Shown piece by piece: positions 25,932 through 37,936 of a stretch of DNA of 64,000 nucleotides (within the stretch, counting starts at the first letter, position 1; each line of letters begins with the position of its first letter). Origin of the DNA: Nostoc sp. FACHB-152 (GTDB lineage Bacteria > Cyanobacteriota > Cyanobacteriia > Cyanobacteriales > Nostocaceae); assembly GCF_014697475.1 (NCBI RefSeq), contig NZ_JACJRV010000001.1:1-64000 (forward strand), in the 5' to 3' direction. Below the pieces are notes generated by a model. The model made no database searches and was not told where the DNA came from. It saw only the letters and a list, made by a program, of their open reading frames with translations. Made by a program: the position numbers and the translations under genes.

Positions 25932-26159
25932 TTGTTGCACAAATCAGATAACGAAAGTTTGCAAGAGATTGCTAATGGGTTGAAACAACTCAAACAGGTC
26001 TTAAAGCACAAGAATCCCAAGCTATCCGACATTAGCCCTATTTTAGAAAAGCTAGGAGAACAAACAACTACTGTAGGGCAGGAAGCAAAAAGAGGCTTTA
26101 AAGTTTTATTACATAATTTTTATCTTTACAGCCATTTCCATAAGTTAATTAATATTTAA
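25932..26159 (+). CDS. Possible small protein, doubtful
   Basis: A frame of 75 residues from a TTG contains a lysine-rich helical segment (SLQEIANGLKQLKQVLKHKN) that has the feel of real coding sequence. It has no ribosome site, begins with a weak codon and matches nothing I know. It may be the tail of a decayed gene. The following 158 bases up to rph hold nothing I can name. Confidence 0.25.
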   Translation: MLHKSDNESLQEIANGLKQLKQVLKHKNPKLSDISPILEKLGEQTTTVGQEAKRGFKVLLHNFYLYSHFHKLINI

Positions 26160-26317
26160 TTTACCTAAAACTATATCTGTTATTGATTCAAAGCATAGCT
26201 TTAAACCAAGCAATCCCATGTTTGGCTTTTTCTAATTTCACTGCTCTTCAAAATCCTAATCGCAAATTGGCAAATTCACCATCACACCATAAAACACTTG
26301 TGCAAGAGTTCCAATAT

Positions 26318-29206
<2,889 letters not shown>

Positions 29207-29623
29207 TCAATTATTGGCTGACGGCATTTTGGTAAACTTGGGTAAATCTGGATTCATATAATCCCACGGCTGGGCACTAGCGGTATAAATATCCATTCCA
29301 GGTTGAAACCAGCTTGGGTCGTCAAGGCTGCCTGCAAGAATGGCTATCAGTTCGAGATTCGGCGGTTTACTAAATAATCGAGAACCACAGTTTGGACAAA
29401 ATCCACGACCGACTGTGGCTCCACTATCGCCGATGACCTCGTAATATTTAACCTCTCCAGAGATCGTGACGGCAGCGCGTGGTACCAGAAGTGCCGACGC
29501 AAATGCGCTACCAGTTGCCCTCTGGCAATCGCGACAATGGCAATTGCCCATAACAATTGGCTCTACCGAACATTCGTAGCGGATAGTTCCACATAAACAA
29601 CCACCTGTAAAAGGTACTTTCAT
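29207..29623 (-). CDS. GFA/CENP-V-family zinc protein
   Basis: A 138-residue GFA-domain protein. Zinc-binding cysteines are seen in GGCLCGTIRYEC, in NCHCRDCQRATGS, and in GFCPNCGSRLF, the standard pattern. The family is named after glutathione-dependent formaldehyde-activating enzyme, although most members have unknown substrates. The start at 29623 has AGGAGA six bases upstream. Its ATG overlaps the stop of a broken VOC-family gene in an ATGA, so the two formed a coupled pair. The longer frame to 29791 joins the VOC fragment to GFA only because of the frameshift and is not a real fusion. Confidence 0.88.
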   Translation of the reverse strand: MKVPFTGGCLCGTIRYECSVEPIVMGNCHCRDCQRATGSAFASALLVPRAAVTISGEVKYYEVIGDSGATVGRGFCPNCGSRLFSKPPNLELIAILAGSLDDPSWFQPGMDIYTASAQPWDYMNPDLPKFTKMPSANN

Positions 29624-29820
29624 CCTAGTTCTCCTGTATTTTCCGTAACCCACTGGACGAGTTGAATGACGACACCATTCGGATCTGTCACCTGAAAGAA
29701 TCTCTCCCCAAGGCTCAGTCTCGATCGCAGTTGTAATGGGTACACCTTCTGATTGGATTCCCATATATTCTCGATCAATGTCATCTACCACAAGGATAAT
29801 AAGCAGACCGTCCGCTCGAT
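29620..29820 (-). pseudogene. Frameshifted VOC (glyoxalase/bleomycin-like) gene fragment
   Basis: Reading left from 29820, LLIILVVDDIDREY and EGVPITTAIETEPWG are typical of VOC-superfamily proteins. At the G-run opposite 29706-29709 the frame must shift by two bases, after which RFFQVTDPNGVVIQLVQWVT completes the domain and a TGA ends it at 29620. The N-terminal half is missing. The gene is therefore broken both by truncation and by a slip in a homopolymer. Confidence 0.75.
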
Positions 29821-29821
29821 G

Positions 29822-29998
29822 TTAAATTACCAAAATATTTGTGGAATCAATCGCAGGCTGAGTTGACAGTGTGGCGATTAGAACTTGACGGCTAGAGCCT
29901 GTATCGTCAACATCAAAGAACAGACTGCCGGAAGCTCGATTGTAAATAAAGCGATCGCTTTCGTCATTGCTACACAACGAGAAATCAGGACTTATAGA
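29822..29998 (-). pseudogene. C-terminal remnant of an RTX/Ca-binding-type protein
   Basis: An open frame with no start reads ESDRFIYNRASGSLFFDVDD, then TGSSRQVLIATLSTQP and NILVI before the stop. This is the conserved tail of hemolysin-type calcium-binding proteins of cyanobacteria. Everything upstream, including the nonapeptide repeats, is absent. It adjoins the VOC fragment directly, so two unrelated gene ends were joined here. Confidence 0.6.
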
Positions 29999-30000
29999 TT

Positions 30001-30288
30001 TTTATTTTTTCGTATGAAACCACCCTGCTTTTGAAGGGGAGCCAGCGCTGTGGTCGGGTTTCCCGACTTGCGGCGACTGGCGTGGATTTAGGGGGGAATG
30101 GCACTAAGAAAACGTGAAACGTCGTCAGGGCAGGGTGTTGGAGGTAGGGTGTGGGGTTTAGGGAAAATCAAGAACAATAAATATAAGTACGGACACAAAT
30201 CAATCTCTGACTCAAGCTAAGAACTTTTGCAAATCCCTCTTAGCTTGGGTGCTTTGAGGGATTTTGGGTATTGAGGATTTTTGAAGTG
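30001..30288. repeat. Repeat-rich intergenic stretch
   Basis: Around 30040-30090, GGGTTTCCCG flanked by GCGACTGGCG resembles the element at the left edge (40-90). A G-rich block GGGTGTTGGAGGTAGGGTGT follows. No gene is seen. Confidence 0.4.
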
Positions 30289-30522
30289 CTAGGTTAAATT
30301 ACTTGCTTTCTGGACTGCTTGCTTTAACTCTTCAAAGGTAATACTACCGTCTTCATCTGAATCATACTGTACTAGCAACTCTTGGGGGCTAGTAGTATTT
30401 GTTTGTGATGAGATGACTGCACTTAAGCCAGGACTTAAAAAAAGCTCATTAATGGAGATTTTGCCATCTTGATCGCGATCTAAGTTATTAAAAAGAGATT
30501 TAAGCTCTTGCTCGGTTGTCAT
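30289..30522 (-). CDS. Two-EF-hand calcium-binding protein
   Basis: A 77-residue calmodulin-like protein with two canonical EF-hand loops, DRDQDGKISINE (about 15-26) and DSDEDGSITFEE (about 54-65); each has Asp at positions 1, 3 and 5, Gly at 6 and Glu at 12. No signal peptide is present, so it is probably a cytosolic calcium sensor or buffer. It lies downstream of a Ser/Thr kinase gene on the same strand. The partner is not known. Confidence 0.88.
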   Translation of the reverse strand: MTTEQELKSLFNNLDRDQDGKISINELFLSPGLSAVISSQTNTTSPQELLVQYDSDEDGSITFEELKQAVQKASNLT

Positions 30523-30545
30523 AAGTTTTTACCTGAATTAATCTT

Positions 30546-30776
30546 TTACTTTAATATCTCAAAATAAAACAAACTTATATCCTCAGATGTAGAAATAGGT
30601 ATCGCTGGGGATGAGATTAGTGGAATGGGATGAACGGTATCTTGTTCTGGCTTAACGAGTGCAGGAGTTATAACATGATTTGTTTCTCCTAAATTTTCTG
30701 ATTTAAATCTTAGTTGTTCTTGTTCAAAGTGGGCGCGGCTATAAAGTGTACAATTTCCCCGTTTTGGTTGCGACAC
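30546..30776 (-). CDS. Small hypothetical protein between kinase and EF-hand genes
   Basis: A 76-residue frame beginning at a GTG, 37 bases after the kinase stop. The sequence is polar with a proline/serine-rich second half and no known motif. It is included because it fills the gap between two genes on the same strand, but it could be chance. Confidence 0.3.
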   Translation of the reverse strand: MSQPKRGNCTLYSRAHFEQEQLRFKSENLGETNHVITPALVKPEQDTVHPIPLISSPAIPISTSEDISLFYFEILK

Positions 30777-30813
30777 AATGACCTATATTTGGGTATCATC
30801 CTAATTGGTACTA

Positions 30814-32238
30814 CTACCAATTAGGGCGATAAATTACATAGTGCCAACCATTTCCCTCAAACCCATGTTCTATTCCAAAACTCATCTGTATTTTTGAAAG
30901 TTCTGTGGAACTTAATTTAGGAATCACAAACCGAATATTCGTAAATGTATAAGACTCTCCATAATTGAGACGATTTTTTTGCAATACTTCAAACCTGGAA
31001 TCAGGAAACTTTTCCCATTTTTGAGGTGTGCCATAATAGGAAAGAAAAAATTTAAGAGAACGAAGATAAGTGAATTTTTTGTTAGGAAGATAATTATAAA
31101 CAGTTGCCTTTTTTACAATTACTTCCACATAGTCAGAAAGAACGCGATACTCTCCCTCAAATGTTCCCTTCATTCCCATATCAGGGTATGGGTAAGAACT
31201 GTCTAAAGAAGATACATAAAAAGAGACAGGCTGGGAATTTGAGGAAGATTTTAGTTGTGAAGGGGATGGCTCTGATTTTAACTCTGGAGTTGGAGTAACA
31301 AGGACTTGACTGGGGCTAGATTTAATAAAAAATCGAGGGATTTGAATCCCCACTAATCCCAGCAAAACAATTACGCCTACTATCACTCCTGCTCTCCCAG
31401 TCGTTAATGACTGATTTTTTAATTGAATAATTGGGATAGATTTGAGTGCTTTCAAAGCAATATCAGCATTCGGAAAGCGATTTTCGAGCTTCTGAGAAAC
31501 CATCTTTTCTAACCATCTAACAAACTTATGGTTTAACCCAGGTAAATGCTGCTTGACTTTTAGGCGATAATTCTCATCTATTAATTGACCGATATCGCTT
31601 GATTTAGTCTGCGTTAACAAGGCAATCAAGGTCATCCCAAGACTGTAAAGGTCAGACGCTTCTGTCAGTTGACGATTGAATAATTGTTCGGGTGGCATAA
31701 AGCCTAACGTGCCTTTAATGACACTACTTGCAGTTAGTTCTCTTCCTCCGATTTGAGCAAATCCAAAATCTACTAAGTAAACTTTTATCTCTTGTCCAAA
31801 ACAATTAACCAAAATATTTTCAGGTTTAATGTCCCGATGAATTACTGCGGGATTTCTCTGTTGCAAGTATACTAAAATCTGTAAAATAGCAAGTGCAATT
31901 TGCTTAACTTCTGCCGGACTGAAGTATCGTTGCTTGACTAAGGAAAGGGCTTTTTTATATTCCTGAACTAGGCAAAAGCCAGCAGGAGTTTCAAATGAAT
32001 TGAGGTAACGAGGAATATTCGGATGATGGAGTTGTTTGAGTATCTCGGCTTCTTTTTCATATGCCTTGTAGTCTGACCAATTAGAACCAGACTGAGCAAA
32101 CTGAAACTGCTTGATAACGACAGAAATTTCCGTATGTATGTCCGTTGCTAAGTAGGTTACACGACCGCCTGCGTGATTTTGTCCTAGCTCTCGTTCGACT
32201 CGATAGCCGTGAGCGCAGAAATCTGGTAAGTTGCTCAT
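30814..32238 (-). CDS. Membrane-anchored Ser/Thr protein kinase
   Basis: A 474-residue Hanks-type kinase. ATP-binding Lys43 is in VVIKQF, the catalytic loop is HRDIKPENILVN (His134-Asp136), and DFG is at 157-159; the activation segment GTLGFMPPEQL follows. Residues 283-304 are a transmembrane helix (GVIVGVIVLLGLVGIQIP), and the C-terminal 170 residues, with a proline/serine-rich neck, should face the periplasm as a sensing domain of unknown type. The glycine loop reads LGQNHAGGRVTYLA, with an unusual insertion of Asn-His. The EF-hand gene downstream hints at calcium signalling. Confidence 0.92.
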   Translation of the reverse strand: MSNLPDFCAHGYRVERELGQNHAGGRVTYLATDIHTEISVVIKQFQFAQSGSNWSDYKAYEKEAEILKQLHHPNIPRYLNSFETPAGFCLVQEYKKALSLVKQRYFSPAEVKQIALAILQILVYLQQRNPAVIHRDIKPENILVNCFGQEIKVYLVDFGFAQIGGRELTASSVIKGTLGFMPPEQLFNRQLTEASDLYSLGMTLIALLTQTKSSDIGQLIDENYRLKVKQHLPGLNHKFVRWLEKMVSQKLENRFPNADIALKALKSIPIIQLKNQSLTTGRAGVIVGVIVLLGLVGIQIPRFFIKSSPSQVLVTPTPELKSEPSPSQLKSSSNSQPVSFYVSSLDSSYPYPDMGMKGTFEGEYRVLSDYVEVIVKKATVYNYLPNKKFTYLRSLKFFLSYYGTPQKWEKFPDSRFEVLQKNRLNYGESYTFTNIRFVIPKLSSTELSKIQMSFGIEHGFEGNGWHYVIYRPNW

Positions 32239-32371
32239 CAGCTTAAAAATTAAACATAGCTCTAATTAATACTGAATCTTTTTATAACATTAAAATATCA
32301 GACTGACCAGGGATGGCGATTGCTATAATGCTGACCTCGTTTTATCAAAACTTTTTAGAAAAATATCTCAA

Positions 32372-32429
32372 TAAACAATACCTTTGCCAAAATAAGAGCC
32401 TACAAAAATTTTGGCAAAGGTATTGTTTA
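32372..32429 (-). terminator. Perfect 22-bp hairpin after the decarboxylase gene
   Basis: Arms of 22 bases, 32372-32393 and 32408-32429, are exactly complementary with a 14-base loop. It is 68 bases beyond the decarboxylase stop (minus strand) and is followed by T-rich sequence on that strand. It is a strong intrinsic terminator or an mRNA 3' stabiliser. Confidence 0.7.
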
Positions 32430-32496
32430 CTTATCCTTCTTCTGTGACTTTCCGGGAGGGCAATCGCTATAAGCCTCACCAGGCAAGCAATACACG

Positions 32497-34308
32497 TTAT
32501 TTAAAGCCACGACCAGTATGTGGAACATGAATAAGTTTTTTCGGCTTGTGAGTCACATAAATATCACTTTCTAGTTCTGGCTTTTCTTCTTCCTGCTTCG
32601 CAAAAGCACCTGACTGAGTGAGGTCTTGAATCAGTTCATCAATTAGGGTAGTAGTAACGTGCGCCATGAGGAAAATATGTGAGTACTGGCGCTTTTGACC
32701 TTTCACATACAAAGTCTCACTCGATAGGGAATATTTAAAGACAATATCATCATTGGCACGTTTGAAGCGGATAGTAAGTGATAGTGGCGTATGTTGCACC
32801 CACAAATCCTCGCCTAGTTTTTCTTCCAACGCCTTTAATTGTAAATATGCATAATTAGCAATATTTTCCGTATAAAGTACCTTATTAACCTGGGCTTCGT
32901 AAGAATTTTTTGCTAAGTAATCCCAAAGAAGCATAGCTGAGAAGCCATTGCGAGAGCCAGCAAAAGTAGTATCTTGAGAACCTATATATTCTGGATCGTC
33001 GGGTGGACGCAGCTGATATTTTGTTTTGGTCATATAAATGCCGCATGGTAATGGTGCGCCGATCCACTTGTGTCCGCTCATAGCGATCGAGTGTACAAAG
33101 GGCAGACGAAAATCAAAGTTCGGCCCACGCTGCGAAATTTTGCCCATGTTATACGCCATTTCAATGAATGGCATATAGGCAGCACCAAGCGCACCATCCA
33201 CATGGAACCAATAGCCATTGCGAATATCGTATTTGGTTGGATCTCCGGAATCGTAATATACCTTACGCTCGTCAAGACCATATTTTTTTAAAATCGGAAG
33301 CAGAGCTTTGCCTGCTGCTTCTACATCGTCGTAGGCACCTTTAAATGTAGTGCCGTAGTTGAAGCACACGAGAATAGGATATCCCTTGGCGGCAAAAAAC
33401 TCGACGAGCTTGCACAGTGCTTCAATATCAATCGAGCCAGGCCCATCGTTTCCACCTTGGGATGGCACTTCTTTTGGCCAGGGATGACCGGGTGCTAGTG
33501 GATTTTCTTGGGGATATTTTTCAGTACCAATCTCGTAGAAATTCTGCATAGCCATCACGCGCATGGCTTTGATAATTGAGTAGTGCGTGTCTTCTGAATA
33601 AAATGCAACTGGAGTGTGGGCGTTTGGATTTTCCTCTAAAATCCGTGCCTGCTGATACATGAGACGGCGCGGTACTGAGCGTGGCTGACCTGATAAACTA
33701 GCTTTTCTGGCTTCTTCTTCGACAGTAGGGTCATTGAGTAAGAACTTACCAGCTAGATAGTCACGTCCGTTCCACAAACCGTATAAGTTACCTTCCGTGC
33801 AACCCATCGTTAGGACATAACCCCAGTAAGATTCTAGATCGTTAGGATCGTGAGGCCAACGCGCATTCCACAGCGAGGCGTAATAATCCAGTACGGCGCG
33901 TTCCATAAACTTGCTGTTAACGGTGAAATTGCCACTTTGGAAAGGGTCGCCAACGTTATTGATGTGGTAATTGAGGTACTGTTTCAAGTCTTGTTCGTAG
34001 TTGAAGCTTTGGTTGACTTGATAGCCAAGAAAGTGAGCTTTCTGCACCAACTCATATTTCTGCAATTGGCTGAGTGCGGCTGTGCGTTGTTCGGGAGACA
34101 AGCCTGTTGAAGATAGAGCAAAGTTTTTGTAAGTAATACCAGATACTGTAGGGTACGCAGAGCATGAATCTTTCGTTGGAGGTGAGACGATCGCAGTGCC
34201 ATCAAGCATAACAGAATCGAACACAGTTTCCTGCCAGAATCCTACTTGTGACATTAAAAGCAGGTTATTTTCCGGATTGTTTCGATTCTTTTCATCACTT
34301 ATGCTCAT
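32497..34308 (-). CDS. PLP-dependent decarboxylase, group II
   Basis: A 603-residue fold-type I PLP enzyme of the Pfam pyridoxal-dependent decarboxylase family. The cofactor lysine is Lys414 in SGHKWIGAP, the PLP-ring aspartate is Asp371 in FHVDGALGAAY, and YWGYVLTMGCTEGN (161-174) is the phosphate-binding segment. Overall style is closest to histidine or aromatic decarboxylases, but the substrate cannot be read with confidence. The N-terminal 130 residues are extra compared with typical members. The ATG at 34308 follows GGAGGA closely; the TTG at 34320 overlaps that ribosome site. It has no obvious partner genes. Confidence 0.85.
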   Translation of the reverse strand: MSISDEKNRNNPENNLLLMSQVGFWQETVFDSVMLDGTAIVSPPTKDSCSAYPTVSGITYKNFALSSTGLSPEQRTAALSQLQKYELVQKAHFLGYQVNQSFNYEQDLKQYLNYHINNVGDPFQSGNFTVNSKFMERAVLDYYASLWNARWPHDPNDLESYWGYVLTMGCTEGNLYGLWNGRDYLAGKFLLNDPTVEEEARKASLSGQPRSVPRRLMYQQARILEENPNAHTPVAFYSEDTHYSIIKAMRVMAMQNFYEIGTEKYPQENPLAPGHPWPKEVPSQGGNDGPGSIDIEALCKLVEFFAAKGYPILVCFNYGTTFKGAYDDVEAAGKALLPILKKYGLDERKVYYDSGDPTKYDIRNGYWFHVDGALGAAYMPFIEMAYNMGKISQRGPNFDFRLPFVHSIAMSGHKWIGAPLPCGIYMTKTKYQLRPPDDPEYIGSQDTTFAGSRNGFSAMLLWDYLAKNSYEAQVNKVLYTENIANYAYLQLKALEEKLGEDLWVQHTPLSLTIRFKRANDDIVFKYSLSSETLYVKGQKRQYSHIFLMAHVTTTLIDELIQDLTQSGAFAKQEEEKPELESDIYVTHKPKKLIHVPHTGRGFK

Positions 34309-34667
34309 AATCTCCTCCAAGCAGCTTTGTTGTTGAACAAAGAATAATTGCAGAAATGTCTAAACTCAAGGTCGATGATGTCCCTCAAACCCCTTGATTA
34401 GGTCTAATGCTGAGTTCCAGAATATAGTTATAGAAAAACAATATGAGGAATTCGTGAAGAAAATCTTATTTTCACCTCGATACGAACTCTTGAAGCTAAA
34501 CAAATATATTTAGACAGATGTGAAGGCAAATAGAGATAGGCGTTGAACCCTCATAAATTGGCTAAGGTATGAAATTTTATGACATTTAATCTTAAATTCT
34601 GGCGATCGCAACCTCTAAAACAGGGGCTAGAAGTTAAAGATAAACTTCTGCCTCCTGCCTTCTGCCT
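34309..34667. other. Intergenic, no gene seen
   Basis: It holds the decarboxylase promoter on its left side. A pyrimidine-rich heptamer run (CTGCCTCCTGCCTTCTGCC near 34650) is of the short tandem repeat type common in filamentous cyanobacteria. Confidence 0.4.
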
Positions 34668-35117
34668 TTAACTAATAGGTGGCAAAGTATTGCTTTCCAA
34701 CCAGTAGTCAACAAATGCCTGAACTGTCTTTTGCAGTTCTTGAGCATCCATCGGCTTGACTAAATAACCATTGGCTCCTTTCTGGTAGCAAAATTCAATG
34801 TCTTTCGGGTTGGATGAGGTGGTAAAAACAACAATGGGGATTTTTTTGAAACATATGTCTTGCTTCAGCCGTTCTAGAATGTCACGGCCATCAATCCCTG
34901 GTAAATTCAGGTCAAGCAAGATAACAGAGGGCTTTGGTGTGCCATTGGGGTTTTGAGAACTTTCTTCTTGATAAAGAAAATCCAACACCTCGTCCCCATT
35001 TGTACATCTATATATGGGGTTCTGGACAGCCATCCGCCGCATCAGGCGTTGCAGCATTTTAAAGTCTTCATTGCTATCCTCAACAACCAACAGAGGTTTG
35101 TTAAGTTTTTCTGTCAT
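34668..35117 (-). CDS. Response regulator, single receiver domain (Rcp1-like)
   Basis: A 149-residue CheY-like protein with acidic pocket VVEDSNED, phospho-acceptor Asp in ILLDLNLPGIDG and the switch residues FTTSS and KPMD. The insert TPKPSVILLDLNLPG and the C-terminal helix are typical of Rcp1, the partner of cyanobacterial phytochromes. It lies 44 bases downstream of the phytochrome kinase on the same strand. I start at the ATG 35117; the upstream TTG at 35141 is less plausible. No output domain is present. Confidence 0.92.
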   Translation of the reverse strand: MTEKLNKPLLVVEDSNEDFKMLQRLMRRMAVQNPIYRCTNGDEVLDFLYQEESSQNPNGTPKPSVILLDLNLPGIDGRDILERLKQDICFKKIPIVVFTTSSNPKDIEFCYQKGANGYLVKPMDAQELQKTVQAFVDYWLESNTLPPIS

Positions 35118-35161
35118 CAGAGATTTTAAAAAATGTAACAAAAATTTTTAACTATCTTAAA

Positions 35162-37420
35162 CTATTGACCCAAGGTGAAATAAAACGTGGAACCAATACC
35201 TACACTAGATTCCACCCAAATTTGACCACTGTGTAACTCAACAATTTTTTTAGAAATGGCTAGTCCTGCGCCTGTGCCGCCACCGTACTTTTCTTGAGAG
35301 TGCAGCCGTTTAAATAGTCTAAAGATGGTTTGGTAATGATGCTCGTGAATACCAATACTATTATCTTTGACATAAAAAACGGGGTATGAGGTATTTTTAC
35401 GGATATTTGGTGATTCTTGCTGGCTGATAAAGCCAATTTCAATCAAAGCTTCTGGTTTATCATTATATTTCAAGGCATTGATGATTAAATTACTAAAAAC
35501 TTCGTTGATTAGTACCGAGTCACATTGAACTGTTGGTAAAGGCCGAGGAATGTGAACATTAATTTGAGCCTCTTGACGACTAGCATTAATCACATCAATT
35601 ACTTGGTTCACCAATTCATTGAGATTAGTAAGTGTTAGATGGAGTTGTGTTTGCCCTAATTGCGAAAGACGCAACAGAGAATTAATCAGAGTTTCCATCC
35701 GTACAGACAAAGCAAGTACAGTCTGCAAGTAGTCAAGCCCGTCTTCATCGAGAACTGCGGCATAATCTTCGATTAAAATTGTCGAGAAGTTATAAATGCC
35801 ACGCAACGGTTCTTTAAGGTCGTGAGAAGCCGCATAAGCAAAAGAAGCGAGTTCGCGGTTACTGCGTTCTAACTCTTGGTTGATTTTGGCTAATTCCTCA
35901 GCTTTTGAAAGCACAATTCCAACGATCGCATTTTTCAAGGTCAAAGCATTATCAATCTCACACTGTTTCCAAGGTAGAGAAGTTAATTGTACTGTTTCTT
36001 GCCATTGTTCAAAGGATGTGCGCGGACACAGGATAACGCTACCATCCGCATTTGTCTGTATTGACGCGTTGGGATTGCCTGCCCAGTTGACAGTTTGTAG
36101 AACTTCGGGACGAAACCAGAGAATATAGTAACGCTGAATTTGGGAAATTCGTAATAATAGCAATCCACTGGCAGTATTTTTATATTGAATTGCCTCTGGG
36201 TAAAGTTTAGGCAGTGAATCAGTAGCAAAGATGCGTTGACTAACTTGATTATCTACCCAAGCAATCAGCGATCGCACTTGTTCTATATCTGGTGTTTCAC
36301 CCACCAGCGTGATTTCATTATCCAAACATACCGCCGCCCCTGTCGCACTGACAAGGGCTAATAAACTAGGTTGAGGCTTAACTAAGGCATCAATAAAATT
36401 ATCCGCCTGGGAAATTAACTCTACAAATTCAGATTGCAGAGATTTCAGCTTCACTTCATAATCTAGTTCTGAGTGAATAACTTTATGTCCTAACTCTAAG
36501 GACACAATCTGACCTAAAAATTCGCAGATTTTCCGCACTTCATAAGTTAGATACTTCGGGGTTTGATGATGGCAAGAAATTAACCCCCACAACTGCTGAT
36601 TTTTAATTAAAGCAATCACCAAAATCGCTGCTGCACCCATATTTTGATGGTATGCCACGCAGCAGGGATCAACACTCCGCAGTACAGACCAGCTTAAATC
36701 AACGGGTGTAGTGTCGGCTGAATTTTGTGAAATTAACTCCACAGGTTGGGCTGTGAAATTAGGAATAAAGCGCAGCAAACACTGCATATATAACTGTCTT
36801 GCTGGTTCAGGGATATCGGTTGCTGGATAGTGAAGCCCTAAATAAGGCGGTAACTCTTCTCGTTTGACTTCAGCAACCACCGAACCCGCACCCTGTTCAT
36901 CAAATTGATAGACCATTACTCGGTCAAAAGCAGTGATTTTGCGGTATTCTGAGGCAACCAAATGCAAAAATTCTTCTAGGTTTGAGGTGTTTTGCAAATT
37001 TGCGATCGCTTCACTTACCAAACCATGAAAACCTAAAAAACTGACCTCATCATCACTGTCTCTTGGTTCTAGTTCCAAAATTATCGCATTGGTTGTGCGA
37101 TGAGCAATACCATCAAAGTATCGCTCTCCATTTACAGTTGCGATCGGTATTTTTAAAGTTGTGACACTACCAATTTTTTTCTCTAAGCACTGTTTGATAG
37201 CGGCTACCTGTTGAGTAGCAAGTAAACAACCAAGCCGTTGACCGAGTAACTCTTGGGGTTGTTTATCCAAATATTTCTCGGTGTTGTTGCTAACTTGCCA
37301 AATATCTAACTCAGTATCGAGTGCGAGTAATAAACCATGAGGTTGTATCGACCCAGACAGATGAATCGGTTGGTCATGGCTGTTCCAAGAAGTAGTTTCA
37401 GTGATGTCTTCAGAACTCAT
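35162..37420 (-). CDS. cphA: Phytochrome-like histidine kinase
   Basis: A 752-residue red/far-red photoreceptor kinase with PAS (about 15-125), GAF (140-310), PHY (320-505), HisKA (His533 in ASHDLKEPLR) and HATPase. PATDIP (199-204) is the chromophore-binding motif, and the PHY tongue has WAGNP (446) and PRTSF (466-470). Cys253 aligns with the phycocyanobilin-binding Cys259 of Cph1. The adjacent residue is Cys254 where Cph1 has His260. There is no N-terminal biliverdin cysteine. With the downstream Rcp1-like gene it forms a standard CphA-RcpA pair. The gene symbol follows that usage. Confidence 0.92.
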   Translation of the reverse strand: MSSEDITETTSWNSHDQPIHLSGSIQPHGLLLALDTELDIWQVSNNTEKYLDKQPQELLGQRLGCLLATQQVAAIKQCLEKKIGSVTTLKIPIATVNGERYFDGIAHRTTNAIILELEPRDSDDEVSFLGFHGLVSEAIANLQNTSNLEEFLHLVASEYRKITAFDRVMVYQFDEQGAGSVVAEVKREELPPYLGLHYPATDIPEPARQLYMQCLLRFIPNFTAQPVELISQNSADTTPVDLSWSVLRSVDPCCVAYHQNMGAAAILVIALIKNQQLWGLISCHHQTPKYLTYEVRKICEFLGQIVSLELGHKVIHSELDYEVKLKSLQSEFVELISQADNFIDALVKPQPSLLALVSATGAAVCLDNEITLVGETPDIEQVRSLIAWVDNQVSQRIFATDSLPKLYPEAIQYKNTASGLLLLRISQIQRYYILWFRPEVLQTVNWAGNPNASIQTNADGSVILCPRTSFEQWQETVQLTSLPWKQCEIDNALTLKNAIVGIVLSKAEELAKINQELERSNRELASFAYAASHDLKEPLRGIYNFSTILIEDYAAVLDEDGLDYLQTVLALSVRMETLINSLLRLSQLGQTQLHLTLTNLNELVNQVIDVINASRQEAQINVHIPRPLPTVQCDSVLINEVFSNLIINALKYNDKPEALIEIGFISQQESPNIRKNTSYPVFYVKDNSIGIHEHHYQTIFRLFKRLHSQEKYGGGTGAGLAISKKIVELHSGQIWVESSVGIGSTFYFTLGQ

Positions 37421-37936
37421 GGTGTGAATAATTAAAGTTTAACTGATGACACTGCACTAAATCACAGATACAAATTATTCTGCCTTGTTCTTGCTACTGA
37501 TTTGTAGGGGTTAAAAACTAAATTAAGAATTCATGATAAAACAGCCAGAATGGAATGAAACTGGGCCAAGATAAGTTTTTACTTCGTATTCAAACGATCA
37601 CCACGGATTGAACACTCTGCGCCATTACTCACTTTTCTTGAACATAAATAATAAAAAGTGATTTTGAGTGATTTGACTATGATTTTTGGTGCAAGTAAGA
37701 AAAATTTCTGCTTACTTACTTCAAAGATTGATTTAGCTAGTTTTGTGTAGGAGAGATCTCGCACCCTCTTGGCAAGACATTGGCTCATATGAGCAATTCA
37801 CTCTGTGTTCTAACTTAGAATTATGCAATAAGCTAGAACGAACTATAGAAAACTCGGACTCGTACCTCACCAAGCGACCTGAATCCTGTAATTTCCTAAC
37901 AATATTATTCATGAAATACTTGCTGTCAAACGCTTT
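37421..37936. other. Intergenic, no supported gene
   Basis: 516 bases upstream of the phytochrome gene and downstream of the DUF262 gene. Short open frames have no family features. No strong hairpin was noticed. Confidence 0.45.

Noticed and set aside
29207-29791. A 194-residue frame that would be a VOC-GFA fusion
   Set aside because: The first 56 codons switch out of the VOC frame at a G-run, and the GFA domain has its own ATG with a good ribosome site at 29623.
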